Below, one piece after another: positions 7,784 to 16,854 of a DNA stretch of 64,000 nt. The stretch spans positions 1-64,000 of the forward strand of contig CAVANO010000049.1 of the NCBI GenBank assembly GCA_963590165.1. Reading direction: 5' to 3'. Numbering within the stretch: the stretch's first letter is position 1; each line of letters starts with the position of its first letter. The notes beneath the pieces were generated by a model, which saw nothing but the letters and a program-made list of their open reading frames with translations, did not search any database and was not told the DNA's origin. The position numbers and the translations under genes are program-made. Source of the DNA: UBA11524 sp963590165. Lineage in GTDB: Bacteria > Bacillota > Clostridia > Christensenellales > Aristaeellaceae.

Positions 7784-10720
7784 TTATGCATGTACAGTAT
7801 GTTTCTTCAGCTGCTTCGTGCGCAGGATTGCCCAGATGCCCCAGGCAATCAGGAACACAGCAATCACCCCGTCGGCGCTGTAGAGCACAATGCGCCATGT
7901 TGCCATGCGCGTTTCAACCGATGCACCATCGCCCAGACCGTTCATGGCATTGCTGTTTGCGACCGTATACAGCATGTGCTTGACGCTTTCCTGCATCTGG
8001 TAGACATCTGTGTCGCTTGCACTCGCGTACCACTTCGATGGCGTAATCGTATCCAGCCACATGTCGCCGCCTGCGTAGACCATCTGCTGCAAATCCATCT
8101 GCGACTGGCCGGACGCGAAGTCGGTGATGACTGCGCCGTCAAAGCCCCATTCGCCGCGGAGTACCTCGGTCAGCAATGCGTAGCTGCCGCCTGCCCAGCG
8201 CGTGCCGATGCGGTTGAAGGAAGACATGACCGCCGTTGCGCCGCCGTCCTTCACAGCCTTCTCGAACGGCTTCAGGTAGAGTTCGCGCAGCGTCTGTTCC
8301 GTCAGCCATGTGCAGACGCCATTGCGATGCGTCTCTTGGTCGTTCACGGCGAAATGCTTCATGAAGCAGTAGACGCCCTTGCTGTTTGCGCCGGCAATCA
8401 TCTTCGCCGCCATCATGCCGGAGAGTACCGGATCCTCGGAGTAGTATTCCGGATTACGTCCGCCGAAGGGTGTCCTGTGCAGGTTAACGCCTGGCGCATA
8501 TAGACCGTTGTAGGTGTTGCCCGTGCCGCGCTCATCGCCAACCAGTCCCTCGTTGCCGATGGACACGCCCATCTCGTACGCCAGTTTCGGATTCCACGTC
8601 GCGCCCAGCACGCTCTCGCTGCAGTAGAAACACGTATCGTAGACATCCTCAGACTTGCGGACGGTGCTGTTCGTGAAGCCTGCAGGACCGTCCAAATCGA
8701 TCGTTTGCGGCTTGCCGATGAATTCGTCCGACGGCGACTTGAATGCACAGTTTTTGATGAGGTCGAACAGCTCGTTTGCCGTCATCTGCTGGAGCAGTTC
8801 ATCCCATTTCGCATCGTCCGCATCCAAACCATTCATCTGATACAGCTGGATTTCGCCGGTTTTCTTGACGGACGCTGCCGGCCGGTTTGCCGCATTGTCC
8901 GTGACAACCTTGCTGTTGTCCGTGAGCGGATTGCCGCTGTCACGGCTTCCGATGACGCTGCTGATGTAGTCCGCTGTCACGCGCTTCTCTTCGTCCGTAC
9001 GCATCTGCGGCCATGTGCCTTCCCAGTCTGTGCGCGAAAGCTGCTGCGAAGCATTCAGCTCATCATCCGCATCATCGAAGCGGTTTTCTACCGTCACGCC
9101 GGTATCGGGATCTGTCTCGAAGCAAATGCCGCTGTCGAGCATGGTGGAAATCGTATCATATGCCTCATGTGCATTCTTGCCGACCGTGAAGATATACGTG
9201 CCTGCTTCAACCTCATAGCCGCAGAAGCCGTTGCCGTTCGCGTCCTGCGCGTCATAAGAAGCAAAGTCGTATACATCGAACGTCAGCGTGATGTCCTCAT
9301 ATGCACCGGGCTCGATGACCTGTGTCTTGTCGTAGGCAATCAGCACCTTGTGTGCCTTCTCGATGCCGCCGGTCGTGTACGGTGCAGTCACATACAGCTG
9401 CACAACGTCCTTTGCTGCAACGTTGCCGGTGTTCGTCACGCGAACCGTCACGGAAAGATTCGCCGTGTCTGCCGTCCAGTCAGCCGGATCCGAAATGGTG
9501 GTATCGATGATTTCCTGTGCAAACGTCGTGTAGCTCAGACCGTAGCCGAACGGGTAGACGACATTCGCAGTATACCAGTTCTCGCAGTCTGTTTCGCCGC
9601 GCGTCTCGAAATAACGGTAGCCGACGTAAATGCCTTCCTCGTAATCCGAGAAATACTCCGTTTGCGCGGTGCCGTCAACCGTGTACGCATCGATATTCTT
9701 TACGCCCACGCAGGCGAAATTCTGTGCCGCCGGAATTGCCGTGAAATCGCGCGCATACGTGTCAACCGTGCGTCCTGACGGAACGATGCTGCCATTCAGG
9801 ATGCGACCGAGCGCCATGATGCCCTGCTGACCCGGCAGACCAATCTGCAGCGCCGCCTGAATATGTGATGCATAATCGTAATCCAGCACGGTATCATCGC
9901 CGTCATCGATGTCATCCAGAAATCCAAGCTCGACCGCCGTGCCGCAGTTGAGAATCAGCACGACCGTGTCAAAGTGTTCGCAGGCGTATTTCAGCATCTC
10001 CTGCTCGTTTCTGTCCAGCTCCAGATAGTGGTCATCCTCGGAATATGCGCCCTCAGTGTCGATCATGGACATCGGCAGGTCGTAGCTTTCGCCGCTCGTG
10101 CGGGAGATGACAACAAGCGCTGCATCCGCATAGTCCGCGAATGAAGCTTCCACTTCGTCCGTGTAGATGCTCATCGGCGCCTCGCCGGTCGCAAAGCCCG
10201 TCGGGACGGAACCGGAGAAGCCCATGCTCGGTGAGCTCGGACGCGTCACGCCGCTGTTTTCATAGGCAGCTCGCATGACCGGATTCGTCTCGAAGCCGGC
10301 TTCGGCAAGCGAATCGTAGAGCGTTGGCGCGCTTGCCGTATCTCCGCCGACACTGCCGGAGGAGCCGTACACGAGATTGACCGAATTCTGTCCGAATACA
10401 GTTACCTTTGCGCCGGATTTGAGCGGCAGCGCAGCATTTTCGTTCTTGAGCAGAATTGTGCCTTCCTCGCAGATGGTTTCGACAAGATCATTTGCCTTTG
10501 CCAGCGCCTTTTCCTTTGTGTCGGCATCCTCATCCGGCACATAACTGCCGCCCTGACCTGTTTTTGTCTGGACATCGCCGCCGAAATACGCATCCATGAA
10601 GCTTGAGAGATAGCCTGTCAGCACGACATTGACCACAATCGCAAGCACGAGGATGATTGCACCGACAATCGTCCAGATGCGGAGCGCTCTGCCGCTCTTC
10701 GCGGCCTTTTTCTGTTTCAT
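7784..10720 (-). CDS. Membrane-anchored GH3 family glycoside hydrolase (reversed domain order), locus A
   Basis: 978 residues. A basic N-terminus and membrane segment (about 14-35) are followed by the alpha/beta sandwich domain (AKANDLVETICEEGTILLKN, around 70) and a fibronectin-III-like domain (VTNTGNVAAKDVVQLYVTAP, around 425). The TIM-barrel domain comes last. It contains LYAPGVNLHRTPFGGRNPEY, KHFAVNDQETHRNG and GFDGAVITDFASG, where the Asp near residue 867 is the expected nucleophile. A second membrane segment lies at about 940-965. GH3 enzymes remove beta-linked glucose, xylose or GlcNAc from oligosaccharides. This sandwich-first order is known from clostridial beta-glucosidases. Start ATG follows AAAAGGGG. 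It is the last gene of locus A and pairs with the 984-residue protein of locus B. Sugar specificity is not decided by the sequence. Confidence 0.9.
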   Translation of the reverse strand: MKQKKAAKSGRALRIWTIVGAIILVLAIVVNVVLTGYLSSFMDAYFGGDVQTKTGQGGSYVPDEDADTKEKALAKANDLVETICEEGTILLKNENAALPLKSGAKVTVFGQNSVNLVYGSSGSVGGDTASAPTLYDSLAEAGFETNPVMRAAYENSGVTRPSSPSMGFSGSVPTGFATGEAPMSIYTDEVEASFADYADAALVVISRTSGESYDLPMSMIDTEGAYSEDDHYLELDRNEQEMLKYACEHFDTVVLILNCGTAVELGFLDDIDDGDDTVLDYDYASHIQAALQIGLPGQQGIMALGRILNGSIVPSGRTVDTYARDFTAIPAAQNFACVGVKNIDAYTVDGTAQTEYFSDYEEGIYVGYRYFETRGETDCENWYTANVVYPFGYGLSYTTFAQEIIDTTISDPADWTADTANLSVTVRVTNTGNVAAKDVVQLYVTAPYTTGGIEKAHKVLIAYDKTQVIEPGAYEDITLTFDVYDFASYDAQDANGNGFCGYEVEAGTYIFTVGKNAHEAYDTISTMLDSGICFETDPDTGVTVENRFDDADDELNASQQLSRTDWEGTWPQMRTDEEKRVTADYISSVIGSRDSGNPLTDNSKVVTDNAANRPAASVKKTGEIQLYQMNGLDADDAKWDELLQQMTANELFDLIKNCAFKSPSDEFIGKPQTIDLDGPAGFTNSTVRKSEDVYDTCFYCSESVLGATWNPKLAYEMGVSIGNEGLVGDERGTGNTYNGLYAPGVNLHRTPFGGRNPEYYSEDPVLSGMMAAKMIAGANSKGVYCFMKHFAVNDQETHRNGVCTWLTEQTLRELYLKPFEKAVKDGGATAVMSSFNRIGTRWAGGSYALLTEVLRGEWGFDGAVITDFASGQSQMDLQQMVYAGGDMWLDTITPSKWYASASDTDVYQMQESVKHMLYTVANSNAMNGLGDGASVETRMATWRIVLYSADGVIAVFLIAWGIWAILRTKQLKKHTVHA

Positions 10721-10743
10721 GATTTATGCCCCTTTTCAAAAGA

Positions 10744-10779
10744 AAGACCATGCAGCTGTTTTTTCGTTGCCATGGTCTT
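10744..10779 (-). terminator. Intercistronic hairpin before the membrane GH3 gene
   Basis: AAGACCATG and CATGGTCTT (10744-10752, 10771-10779) form a 9-bp stem. On the minus strand it is followed by TCTTTCTTTT, so it may be a partial terminator that lowers expression of the downstream GH3 gene, or an mRNA stabiliser. Confidence 0.5.
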
Positions 10780-10789
10780 CTTTCGCTGT

Positions 10790-12070
10790 TTACTTCAGAT
10801 TATCCGTCTTGGGGTAGCCTTCGCTCCAGGTGACATCTGCATCCGCATAGACATACAGCGCATCAATCATGGGCGCGGTGGCGTAGATAGTGCCGGTTTT
10901 CTTCTCGCTGTTCGTTACAGATACGGTGATGACGTTTTCGCCTGCATTCAGCGTCACACTGCCTTCCAGCACATAGGTCTTGAACGGCAAATCTGCCTTC
11001 GTCACGCCTTCAAACACAATCGGATTGTAGCTGACACGTTCGCCGTTGACCGCAACCGTGAAGGTCGTATCCGTCAGCGTGATGTCGTAGAATTCTGCGG
11101 ACAGGCTCAGCGCCAGACGGACATTCGATGTTTCCGCGCTGCTGACAACAGGGAAAGTCAGTGTCAAGCCCTCGCTGTAGAGCCAACCGACATAGGCATC
11201 GTTGCTCGCACCGCGGTCTCTGCCGTCCTCGATCATTTTCGTGCCGGATGCATTGCCGGAATAGCCCATGCCTTCCAGTCCGGTCAGGTCGGTATATTCC
11301 GCCTCGAAGGTGTAGATGTTCAGCCAGTTCGCATAGAGCGTTATGTTTTCGCGGATGCGCGTCGTGAAATCAAAGCGTTCGGTGCGGGCGGCATCCCTGT
11401 ACCAGCCTTCAAGGTACTTGCCGTCAAGCGACAGTGCCGGTGCGGAGGCAAAGCCCAGCTTCTTGACCGTCACGGTGTCGTACATGCCGAGGTCGTTCGT
11501 GTTCCAATCAAAGGTGACACGGAAATTATTGCCGCTGTCCTGTTCCCAGCCGGCGTAGAGCGTCAGGTCATCCGCCACCGCCGAGGAGAAGTCGTAGGCG
11601 GCGGACAATTCCGCATCGGTATACCATGCAGTGAACAGATAGCCGTCGCGAACGGGCGAAACCGGCGTTGACACTGCCGTTCCAATTTCAACTTCTTCCG
11701 TTGCCTTTTCCGCACCCTCGTAATTCGGGTCAAATGTCACAGTTGCTGCTGTTTTCTTCCAGCCTGCATAGAACGTTGTATTTTCAAGGATTGCGACCTC
11801 AAAATCCGCCTCTGCCGTCGTTTCGGCATCCGTATACCAGCCCGTAAAGGCATAGCCGGAACGCTGCGGATTCTCCGGCGGCTCGGCAGCGCTTTCCGCC
11901 GCCATTTCCACGGTTTTGCCGTCGGGCGCCCCCTCATAATTCAAGCTGAAAAGCACCTGATAGCCTTCGCTTTTCTGTACGGCAGTTTCCTGAGAATCGC
12001 CGGAGCAGCCGGTCATTACCAGACAGCAAAGAACAAGCACCAAAAGAAGCAACATTCCACGTTTTTTCAC
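10790..12070 (-). CDS. Lipoprotein with three InlB-type repeats and a CBM6/35-like domain, locus A
   Basis: 426 residues with a GTG start at 12070 behind AGGAGGGAAATCC. MKKRGMLLLLVLVLCCLVMTG ends in a Cys (residue 22), so it is probably lipid-anchored on the outer face of the membrane. Residues about 35 to 250 hold three Listeria-Bacteroides (InlB B-type) repeats recognised by GYAFTGWYTDAE, GYLFTAWYTDAE and KYLEGWYRDA, each closing with LYAGW or LYANW. The last 180 residues (IYTFEAEYTDLTGLEGMGYS onward) form a beta-sandwich resembling carbohydrate-binding modules of families 6/35. It lies between the two GH3 genes, so it probably holds glycan near the enzymes (inference). Its counterpart in locus B has one repeat and no lipobox. 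Confidence 0.82.
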   Translation of the reverse strand: MKKRGMLLLLVLVLCCLVMTGCSGDSQETAVQKSEGYQVLFSLNYEGAPDGKTVEMAAESAAEPPENPQRSGYAFTGWYTDAETTAEADFEVAILENTTFYAGWKKTAATVTFDPNYEGAEKATEEVEIGTAVSTPVSPVRDGYLFTAWYTDAELSAAYDFSSAVADDLTLYAGWEQDSGNNFRVTFDWNTNDLGMYDTVTVKKLGFASAPALSLDGKYLEGWYRDAARTERFDFTTRIRENITLYANWLNIYTFEAEYTDLTGLEGMGYSGNASGTKMIEDGRDRGASNDAYVGWLYSEGLTLTFPVVSSAETSNVRLALSLSAEFYDITLTDTTFTVAVNGERVSYNPIVFEGVTKADLPFKTYVLEGSVTLNAGENVITVSVTNSEKKTGTIYATAPMIDALYVYADADVTWSEGYPKTDNLK

Positions 12071-12110
12071 GGATTTCCCTCCTGAAAACAGATTCAGCGA
12101 ATTTTGAACA

Positions 12111-12137
12111 GGAGGAGGAGATTTTCTCTCCTCCTCC
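12111..12137 (-). promoter_or_regulatory. Intercistronic hairpin between large GH3 and lipoprotein genes
   Basis: GGAGGAGGAGA and TCTCCTCCTCC form an 11-bp stem with a 5-base loop and no T run. It lies 41 bases upstream of the lipoprotein start. Such hairpins often protect the upstream message or separate expression levels within an operon. Confidence 0.55.
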
Positions 12138-12152
12138 CTTGAGCAAGAAGGC

Positions 12153-15100
12153 TTACTTGGCAATGGTCGTCGAGGTGCCGTTGGAGAAGTAAACCGTGTA
12201 GCCGGCATCCGTCGCAACAACCGAGGTGATCGTTACCGCCTCGCCTGCCTCGCCGACGACGTTGAAGACGAATTCGGTGGTGTAGGAGGTGGTGGAGGTG
12301 GTCGTCTGGTTCATCTGGTTCGTGGAGGATGTTGTGCCGATTGCGGTAATGGCAACGGTGCTGACACCCGGCACAACCGGCGTGCCTTCGATGATGCCGT
12401 CCTCAGACAGCGTCAGACCCTCGGGCAGCGCGGAGCCTTCCGCCACAACGTACTTCACGCCTGCGTTGAAGTCAGCCGCATTCGCAAAATCAATCGCCGT
12501 GATGAATTCCTGACCAACCGCCAACGCATCGGCAGCATCGCTCAGGGTCAGCGCAGGTGCTACATCAAGGCTGTAGCTTGCAGTCGCCTTCTGCCAGCCG
12601 TTCGCGGTGCACTGGATGGTGAATTCGTAGTGACCTGCTGTCGTGGGCGTGCCGGTCACGCGGGCGCAGGTCAGCGTGAGGGAGCTTGCGCTACTGGAAG
12701 ACTGGGAGCCGCCGAAGCCCTGATTGCCGCCCTGATTGGCTGCGCCGGTCTTGATGCTCAGACCATCCGGCAGTTCACCGTCAACTACGGTGTATTCCGC
12801 GTCAAGGCTGTCAATATCGATGTCAATGGCGTATTCGTATTCCGCGCCCTGCGTAGCCTGCGTCATTGCACCGCTCTTGTCCGCATAGGATGCGATATCA
12901 TAGCCATTGGCACTTTGCTTGGAATTTGCCTCGACATAGAGAATCTGCTGTGCCGCATTGCGGACAACATACCACTGGGTCGCGCTGACGGAGCCGTCGG
13001 CAAGCACAACCTGACGGTTTGCCTTGTCATATGTGCCGGATACTGCGCAGTTGCCGGTGCCGTTGTTCATGACGCCGGTCTCCTCGGTCACGTTGGAAAG
13101 CAGCAGGTTGGAGCCTGCACGGAGCATGGTGTCCATGGAGAAGAAGTTGCTCATGGGGGTGACAGCGTCGGTGCACTGATAGCCCGTCCAGCCCCATTCG
13201 TCGCGCAGCAATTGCTGCATGAACGCGTAGTTGCTTTCGGAGTGGAGCTCGCCGATGTTGTTGTAGGAGGTCATTACTGCGCCGCAGCTGTATTCCTGCA
13301 GCACAATCTGGTAAGCACGGAAGTAGATTTCGCGCGCAGCCTGCTCGGACACGTAGGTGAACAGGGACTGACGCTGGGTTTCGTTTTCGTTCAGGGCAAC
13401 GTGCTTGATGGTGCAGAGGATGCCGCGGGAAGCCATACCGGCGACGATGTTGCCGGCAATGTGGCCGGAGAGATAGCCATCCTCGGAGAAGTACTCGGAG
13501 GTACGGCCACCGAAGGGAGAACGATGCAGGTCAGCAGCCGGTGCGTACCAGCCCGTCAGACCGACGCCGGAGGACATTCTGGAGGTCGCTTCGGAGAGCA
13601 GACCGATGTTGCCGGAAATCACGCCGCGGCGATACATCAGTTCCTTGTTCCAAGTTGCCGCGCTGTGCGGGCAGTCGCCCCAGTTGAAGCCGTCAGCGCC
13701 CAGTTCTTGGTCAACGACCAGCGCACTGTCCATGTAGCGGCCTGCCGTCTTTTCGATGGCATCAATGGCAACCGTCTGATACGCGCCGTGAGAAACGAGG
13801 TTCACCATGTCATCCCAGGTCAGCTCGTTCATGAAGGTCGTCCAACGCGCATCGTCCATTTCGACGCCCTTCATGTCGCGGAAGTTAAGCCAGCTGTCGC
13901 CGGCAGCTTCCTTCGCTGCAGCCTGTGCTTCTTCATTCTCCATCTGATCCCAGTCGGCCGGGATATCAGCGGAAGACTTCACCCAGGGCAGTTCGGATTC
14001 CGCTTCGTTCGCGGCCGTCTTGCCGTATGCCAGCTGATAGTAGCTGTTTTCGCCGTAGAGTGCATCTGCCTCAAGGTCGGCAAACGCATCGACCATCTCG
14101 AAGTACTTCTCGGAACGGGTCATGTCCGCCTTCAGGTTGATGGTCGGCATCGTGCCCTTCAGACCGCCCTTGCTGCTGGCGCGGCTCATCAGGGTCATCT
14201 TGCCTTCCTCGACGAGGTTGAGGCCGGTTTCTGGATCATAGCCCAACAGGTTATACACGTTGCTGTTGCTGAAGAGGGTTTCCACGGTGGAGCCGCTGTA
14301 GTCATCCTGTGCAAGGATGATATCTTTGTCCAGCGCAGCGAGCTTCACGGTTGCCTTGACATCGTGCGAGCTTGCAGACACGCGCAGTTCGTAGCCGTCT
14401 GCCGCATCCAGCTCATACGTCTTGCTGCCGTTGTTGTTGGCATCGGTGTAGTCAAAGGAAGCAATGTCCTGAATGTTGACGGAGATGGTCAGCGTTTCGC
14501 TCTGACCCGGGCGGAGGAGACTCGTCTTCTCGAAACCGATCAGCGAAACTTCAACCTTCTCGATGCCGCCGTCAAGGTACGGTGCATGACCGTAGATTTC
14601 AACGACATCCTTGCCGGCAACATCACCGGTGTTCGTGACCTTCACCTTCAGGGTGATGGTGCCGCCGTTCTGCCAGTCAGCCTGCTCGCCTCCCCAGTCG
14701 CTGTCCTCAACGGAAACGACTTCCCAGTCGAATGTGGTGTAGCTCAAGCCGTAGCCGAACGCGAAGGCAACCGCATTGTCGTAATTGTAGTCTGCGTAAT
14801 CTGCTGCCATCGTCTCGTAGTAGCGGTAGCCGTAGTACAGGTCTTCCTCGTACTCGACGGTGTAGTAGTTGCTGACCGTGTCGTTGCTGGTATGACCGGA
14901 GCGTACGCGATATTCGCCGCTCTCATCACGCCATGCCTTCGTGGTGGACACGTTCTCGTACTGGTACGCTTCCTCATCGGCCGCGCTGGTGAAGGACTTG
15001 CCGCTGTTGCCGTCATTCGCCCAGGTGGGGTTTGCCGTGAAGTCGTATGCCCACAGGTCAACTGTGCGTCCAGACGGATTCACATCGCCGTTGAGCAGTT

Positions 15101-15854
15101 TGGCAATTTCATCCCAGCCGCCGTAAGAGCAGCCCTGCCAGCCGCTTTCGCCGACGCTGCCCGTCCAGAGGATCGCATTGATCTTCTCATTGTCGCGCAG
15201 GACGCCGGCTTCAATGGGGCTGGAGCCCGTCAGGAGGACAATGACGCGGCTGTAGTGATTCGTCACATAAGCGATCAGCTCTTCCGCAGCGTCCGTCAGC
15301 TCCAGCGGATGCTTGTAGTAGTTCGTGCCGTCATACGCCTGCGCCGCATGCACGAATTCCGTGCCGTCTGCATAGGTGTAGGTGTCGCCGTTGGCATCCT
15401 TGTTGTCTTCCTTTTCGGAAGTCATGTAGCCGTCCGTACGCCCTTCGCCGCCGTTGCCGCCGGCAATCGTAATGATTGCCGCATCGCCGTAGGTGACATA
15501 TGCATCCATGTCCTTTGCCGTGAACGATGTGACATCCGTACCGGTCTGGTACACATGGAAGCCGACCGCCTCCATGCCTTCGACCAGCAGATCATCCGCC
15601 GAGCTGAATACAGAAATCCACTCATTGCCGTTCAGCGGCAGGGTGCCGTCATTCTTGAGCAGCACGGTGCCTTCAGCAACGATTTCCTTCGAGAGTTCCG
15701 CTGTTGCCGCGTTCACTTCGTCCAAAGACGAATAGTCCGTGGCATAGATGGTGCTCGAAGTCAGTGCGTCAGCCGATGCGGTGTACATCATCGTCATCGA
15801 CATCATGCCTGCGGTCGCCAGCGCTGCAATGCGCCGCCAGAAACCCTTTGCCAT
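12153..15854 (-). CDS. Large secreted GH3 family glycoside hydrolase with C-terminal Ig-like domains, locus A
   Basis: 1233 residues from the ATG at 15854 (AAAGGGG upstream; an in-frame GTG at 15884 lacks one). The signal peptide runs to about residue 30 (MYTASADA). The sandwich domain begins at EIVAEGTVLLKNDGTLPLNG, followed by a fibronectin-III-like domain (VTNTGDVAGKDVVEIYGHAP). The barrel part carries WYAPAADLHRSPFGGRTSEY, KHVALNENETQRQS and GWTGYQCTDAV, with the likely nucleophile Asp896. The tail has two He_PIG-type Ig-like domains (ELPDGLSIKTG; ALPEGLTLSEDGIIEGTP). No anchor or LPXTG is seen, so it is probably released or held by its tail. It is the first enzyme gene of locus A, downstream of LytTR-type sites. 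Specificity is unknown. Confidence 0.88.
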   Translation of the reverse strand: MAKGFWRRIAALATAGMMSMTMMYTASADALTSSTIYATDYSSLDEVNAATAELSKEIVAEGTVLLKNDGTLPLNGNEWISVFSSADDLLVEGMEAVGFHVYQTGTDVTSFTAKDMDAYVTYGDAAIITIAGGNGGEGRTDGYMTSEKEDNKDANGDTYTYADGTEFVHAAQAYDGTNYYKHPLELTDAAEELIAYVTNHYSRVIVLLTGSSPIEAGVLRDNEKINAILWTGSVGESGWQGCSYGGWDEIAKLLNGDVNPSGRTVDLWAYDFTANPTWANDGNSGKSFTSAADEEAYQYENVSTTKAWRDESGEYRVRSGHTSNDTVSNYYTVEYEEDLYYGYRYYETMAADYADYNYDNAVAFAFGYGLSYTTFDWEVVSVEDSDWGGEQADWQNGGTITLKVKVTNTGDVAGKDVVEIYGHAPYLDGGIEKVEVSLIGFEKTSLLRPGQSETLTISVNIQDIASFDYTDANNNGSKTYELDAADGYELRVSASSHDVKATVKLAALDKDIILAQDDYSGSTVETLFSNSNVYNLLGYDPETGLNLVEEGKMTLMSRASSKGGLKGTMPTINLKADMTRSEKYFEMVDAFADLEADALYGENSYYQLAYGKTAANEAESELPWVKSSADIPADWDQMENEEAQAAAKEAAGDSWLNFRDMKGVEMDDARWTTFMNELTWDDMVNLVSHGAYQTVAIDAIEKTAGRYMDSALVVDQELGADGFNWGDCPHSAATWNKELMYRRGVISGNIGLLSEATSRMSSGVGLTGWYAPAADLHRSPFGGRTSEYFSEDGYLSGHIAGNIVAGMASRGILCTIKHVALNENETQRQSLFTYVSEQAAREIYFRAYQIVLQEYSCGAVMTSYNNIGELHSESNYAFMQQLLRDEWGWTGYQCTDAVTPMSNFFSMDTMLRAGSNLLLSNVTEETGVMNNGTGNCAVSGTYDKANRQVVLADGSVSATQWYVVRNAAQQILYVEANSKQSANGYDIASYADKSGAMTQATQGAEYEYAIDIDIDSLDAEYTVVDGELPDGLSIKTGAANQGGNQGFGGSQSSSSASSLTLTCARVTGTPTTAGHYEFTIQCTANGWQKATASYSLDVAPALTLSDAADALAVGQEFITAIDFANAADFNAGVKYVVAEGSALPEGLTLSEDGIIEGTPVVPGVSTVAITAIGTTSSTNQMNQTTTSTTSYTTEFVFNVVGEAGEAVTITSVVATDAGYTVYFSNGTSTTIAK

Positions 15855-15911
15855 ACCTTGTTGTCCCCTTTCTTTTGGGTGCACCCGTCATCGGGCGAAC
15901 CTGATGGCATT

Positions 15912-15940
15912 ATGATACCGGACGAAAGGAGCGAAGGCAA
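15912..15940 (-). promoter_or_regulatory. Probable promoter of locus A structural genes
   Basis: On the minus strand TTGCCT (15935-15940), 17 bases, TATCAT (15912-15917). It is imperfect, as expected for an activator-dependent promoter. Confidence 0.55.
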
Positions 15941-15993
15941 TTCCCTTGGCACATCATGCTGTTTATTCGTCATTTCAGGCGAATAGCCGGTGC

Positions 15994-16023
15994 ATGAACG
16001 GACAAAAAAATGACATGAACGTT
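15994..16023 (-). promoter_or_regulatory. LytTR-type direct repeat upstream of the large GH3 gene
   Basis: On the minus strand AACGTTCAT (16015-16023) and TCCGTTCAT (15994-16002) both fit the published LytTR half-site pattern [TA][AC][CA]GTTN[AG][TG], and their starts are exactly 21 bases apart. They lie about 55-85 bases upstream of the promoter at 15912-15940. Confidence 0.65.
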
Positions 16024-16107
16024 ACTTGCTCATGTCGAATTTGGCCAAACCCTATCCGAATATGTCATTTTTGCTGCGTTCATGTCATGAATGGTGTGCT
16101 GTTGCTG

Positions 16108-16854
16108 TTACCTAAGCATCGTTTGCTGCTTGAGCAGCTGCATATGCTCCTGATGTACATCCTTGAGCTTGCGCCGTGAAATCGGCAGGCTCGTGCCGTT
16201 CTTCAGCACGACCGATTCGCCGGAAATGCGGCCGATGAACGCGTTGTTTACCAAATAGCCCTTGTGGATGCGGATGAAGCCGCCGTCCGCGACCTTCTCC
16301 TCCATCTCGTACATTGTCGTATTCAGCGCGAGCGGCTCGTCATGACCGGCGATATACACCAGCTGTTTGCGTCCTTGGCTTTCCACATACATGATGTCGC
16401 TCAGGTACAGCGTGACTTCTGCGCCGTTCTGCATCAGGTTGACAACGCGGTGCGCTGTATCCTGCTTCGCAGCTGCCAGATAATGGTCACAGAATGCTGT
16501 GATATCTTCAATCATCCGGCTTTTACGGATGAAGAAGAACGCATTGACCGAGAATGCTTCAAATACGCGCGATTCCTCGTTGGACACGAATACAATCCGC
16601 ACCTCATCGCCGAGCTGCTTTCGGATTTCTCCGGCAAGCCGGATGCCGTCTGCTCTCGGCATTTTGATATCCAGCATCACGATGTCGAAGGCACTGCCCG
16701 TTTCTGTCAGGCGCTCCAGCAAGCGGTCAGGGCGCAGAAAGCCCGTTGTTTCCGCCTCAATCCCTTTCTGCCGGAGTGCGCTGTTCACGGCAGCTGCAAC
16801 GATGCGCAGCGCGTTCTCCTCATCATCGCACAGCGCAATGCGTACCTTATCCAT
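16108..16854 (-). CDS. LytTR-family response regulator, locus A
   Basis: 248 residues. An N-terminal receiver domain (IALCDDEENA; phospho-acceptor Asp in DIVMLDIKMPRADGI around residue 61) is followed by a C-terminal LytTR DNA-binding domain (DIMYVESQGRKQLVYI; FIRIHKGYLVN; SLPISRRKLKDV). This is the AgrA/VirR type that binds paired direct repeats. The start overlaps the kinase gene by 8 bases, so the two are co-expressed. The direct repeat with perfect LytTR half-sites just downstream (15994-16023) suggests it activates the adjacent GH3 operon. The signal sensed is not known. Confidence 0.92.
   Translation of the reverse strand: MDKVRIALCDDEENALRIVAAAVNSALRQKGIEAETTGFLRPDRLLERLTETGSAFDIVMLDIKMPRADGIRLAGEIRKQLGDEVRIVFVSNEESRVFEAFSVNAFFFIRKSRMIEDITAFCDHYLAAAKQDTAHRVVNLMQNGAEVTLYLSDIMYVESQGRKQLVYIAGHDEPLALNTTMYEMEEKVADGGFIRIHKGYLVNNAFIGRISGESVVLKNGTSLPISRRKLKDVHQEHMQLLKQQTMLR

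Larger units (their letters stand above)
15855..16107 (-). other. Regulatory gap between the LytTR regulator and the large GH3 gene
   Basis: It holds the promoter at 15912-15940, the LytTR-type direct repeat at 15994-16023, and a 12-base inverted repeat ATGACATGAACG (16010-16021) / CGTTCATGTCAT (16077-16088) whose outer arm overlaps one LytTR half-site. Confidence 0.6.

Noticed and set aside
12630..15986. A 1118-codon open frame antisense to the large GH3 gene of locus A
   Set aside because: It mirrors the GH3 gene on the opposite strand, has Arg/Ala/Val-biased shadow composition, no ribosome site and no recognisable motif.
16010..16088. 12-bp inverted repeat ATGACATGAACG/CGTTCATGTCAT as an insertion-sequence end
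   Set aside because: No transposase or target duplication is seen, and the arms overlap LytTR-type half-sites, which explains them better.
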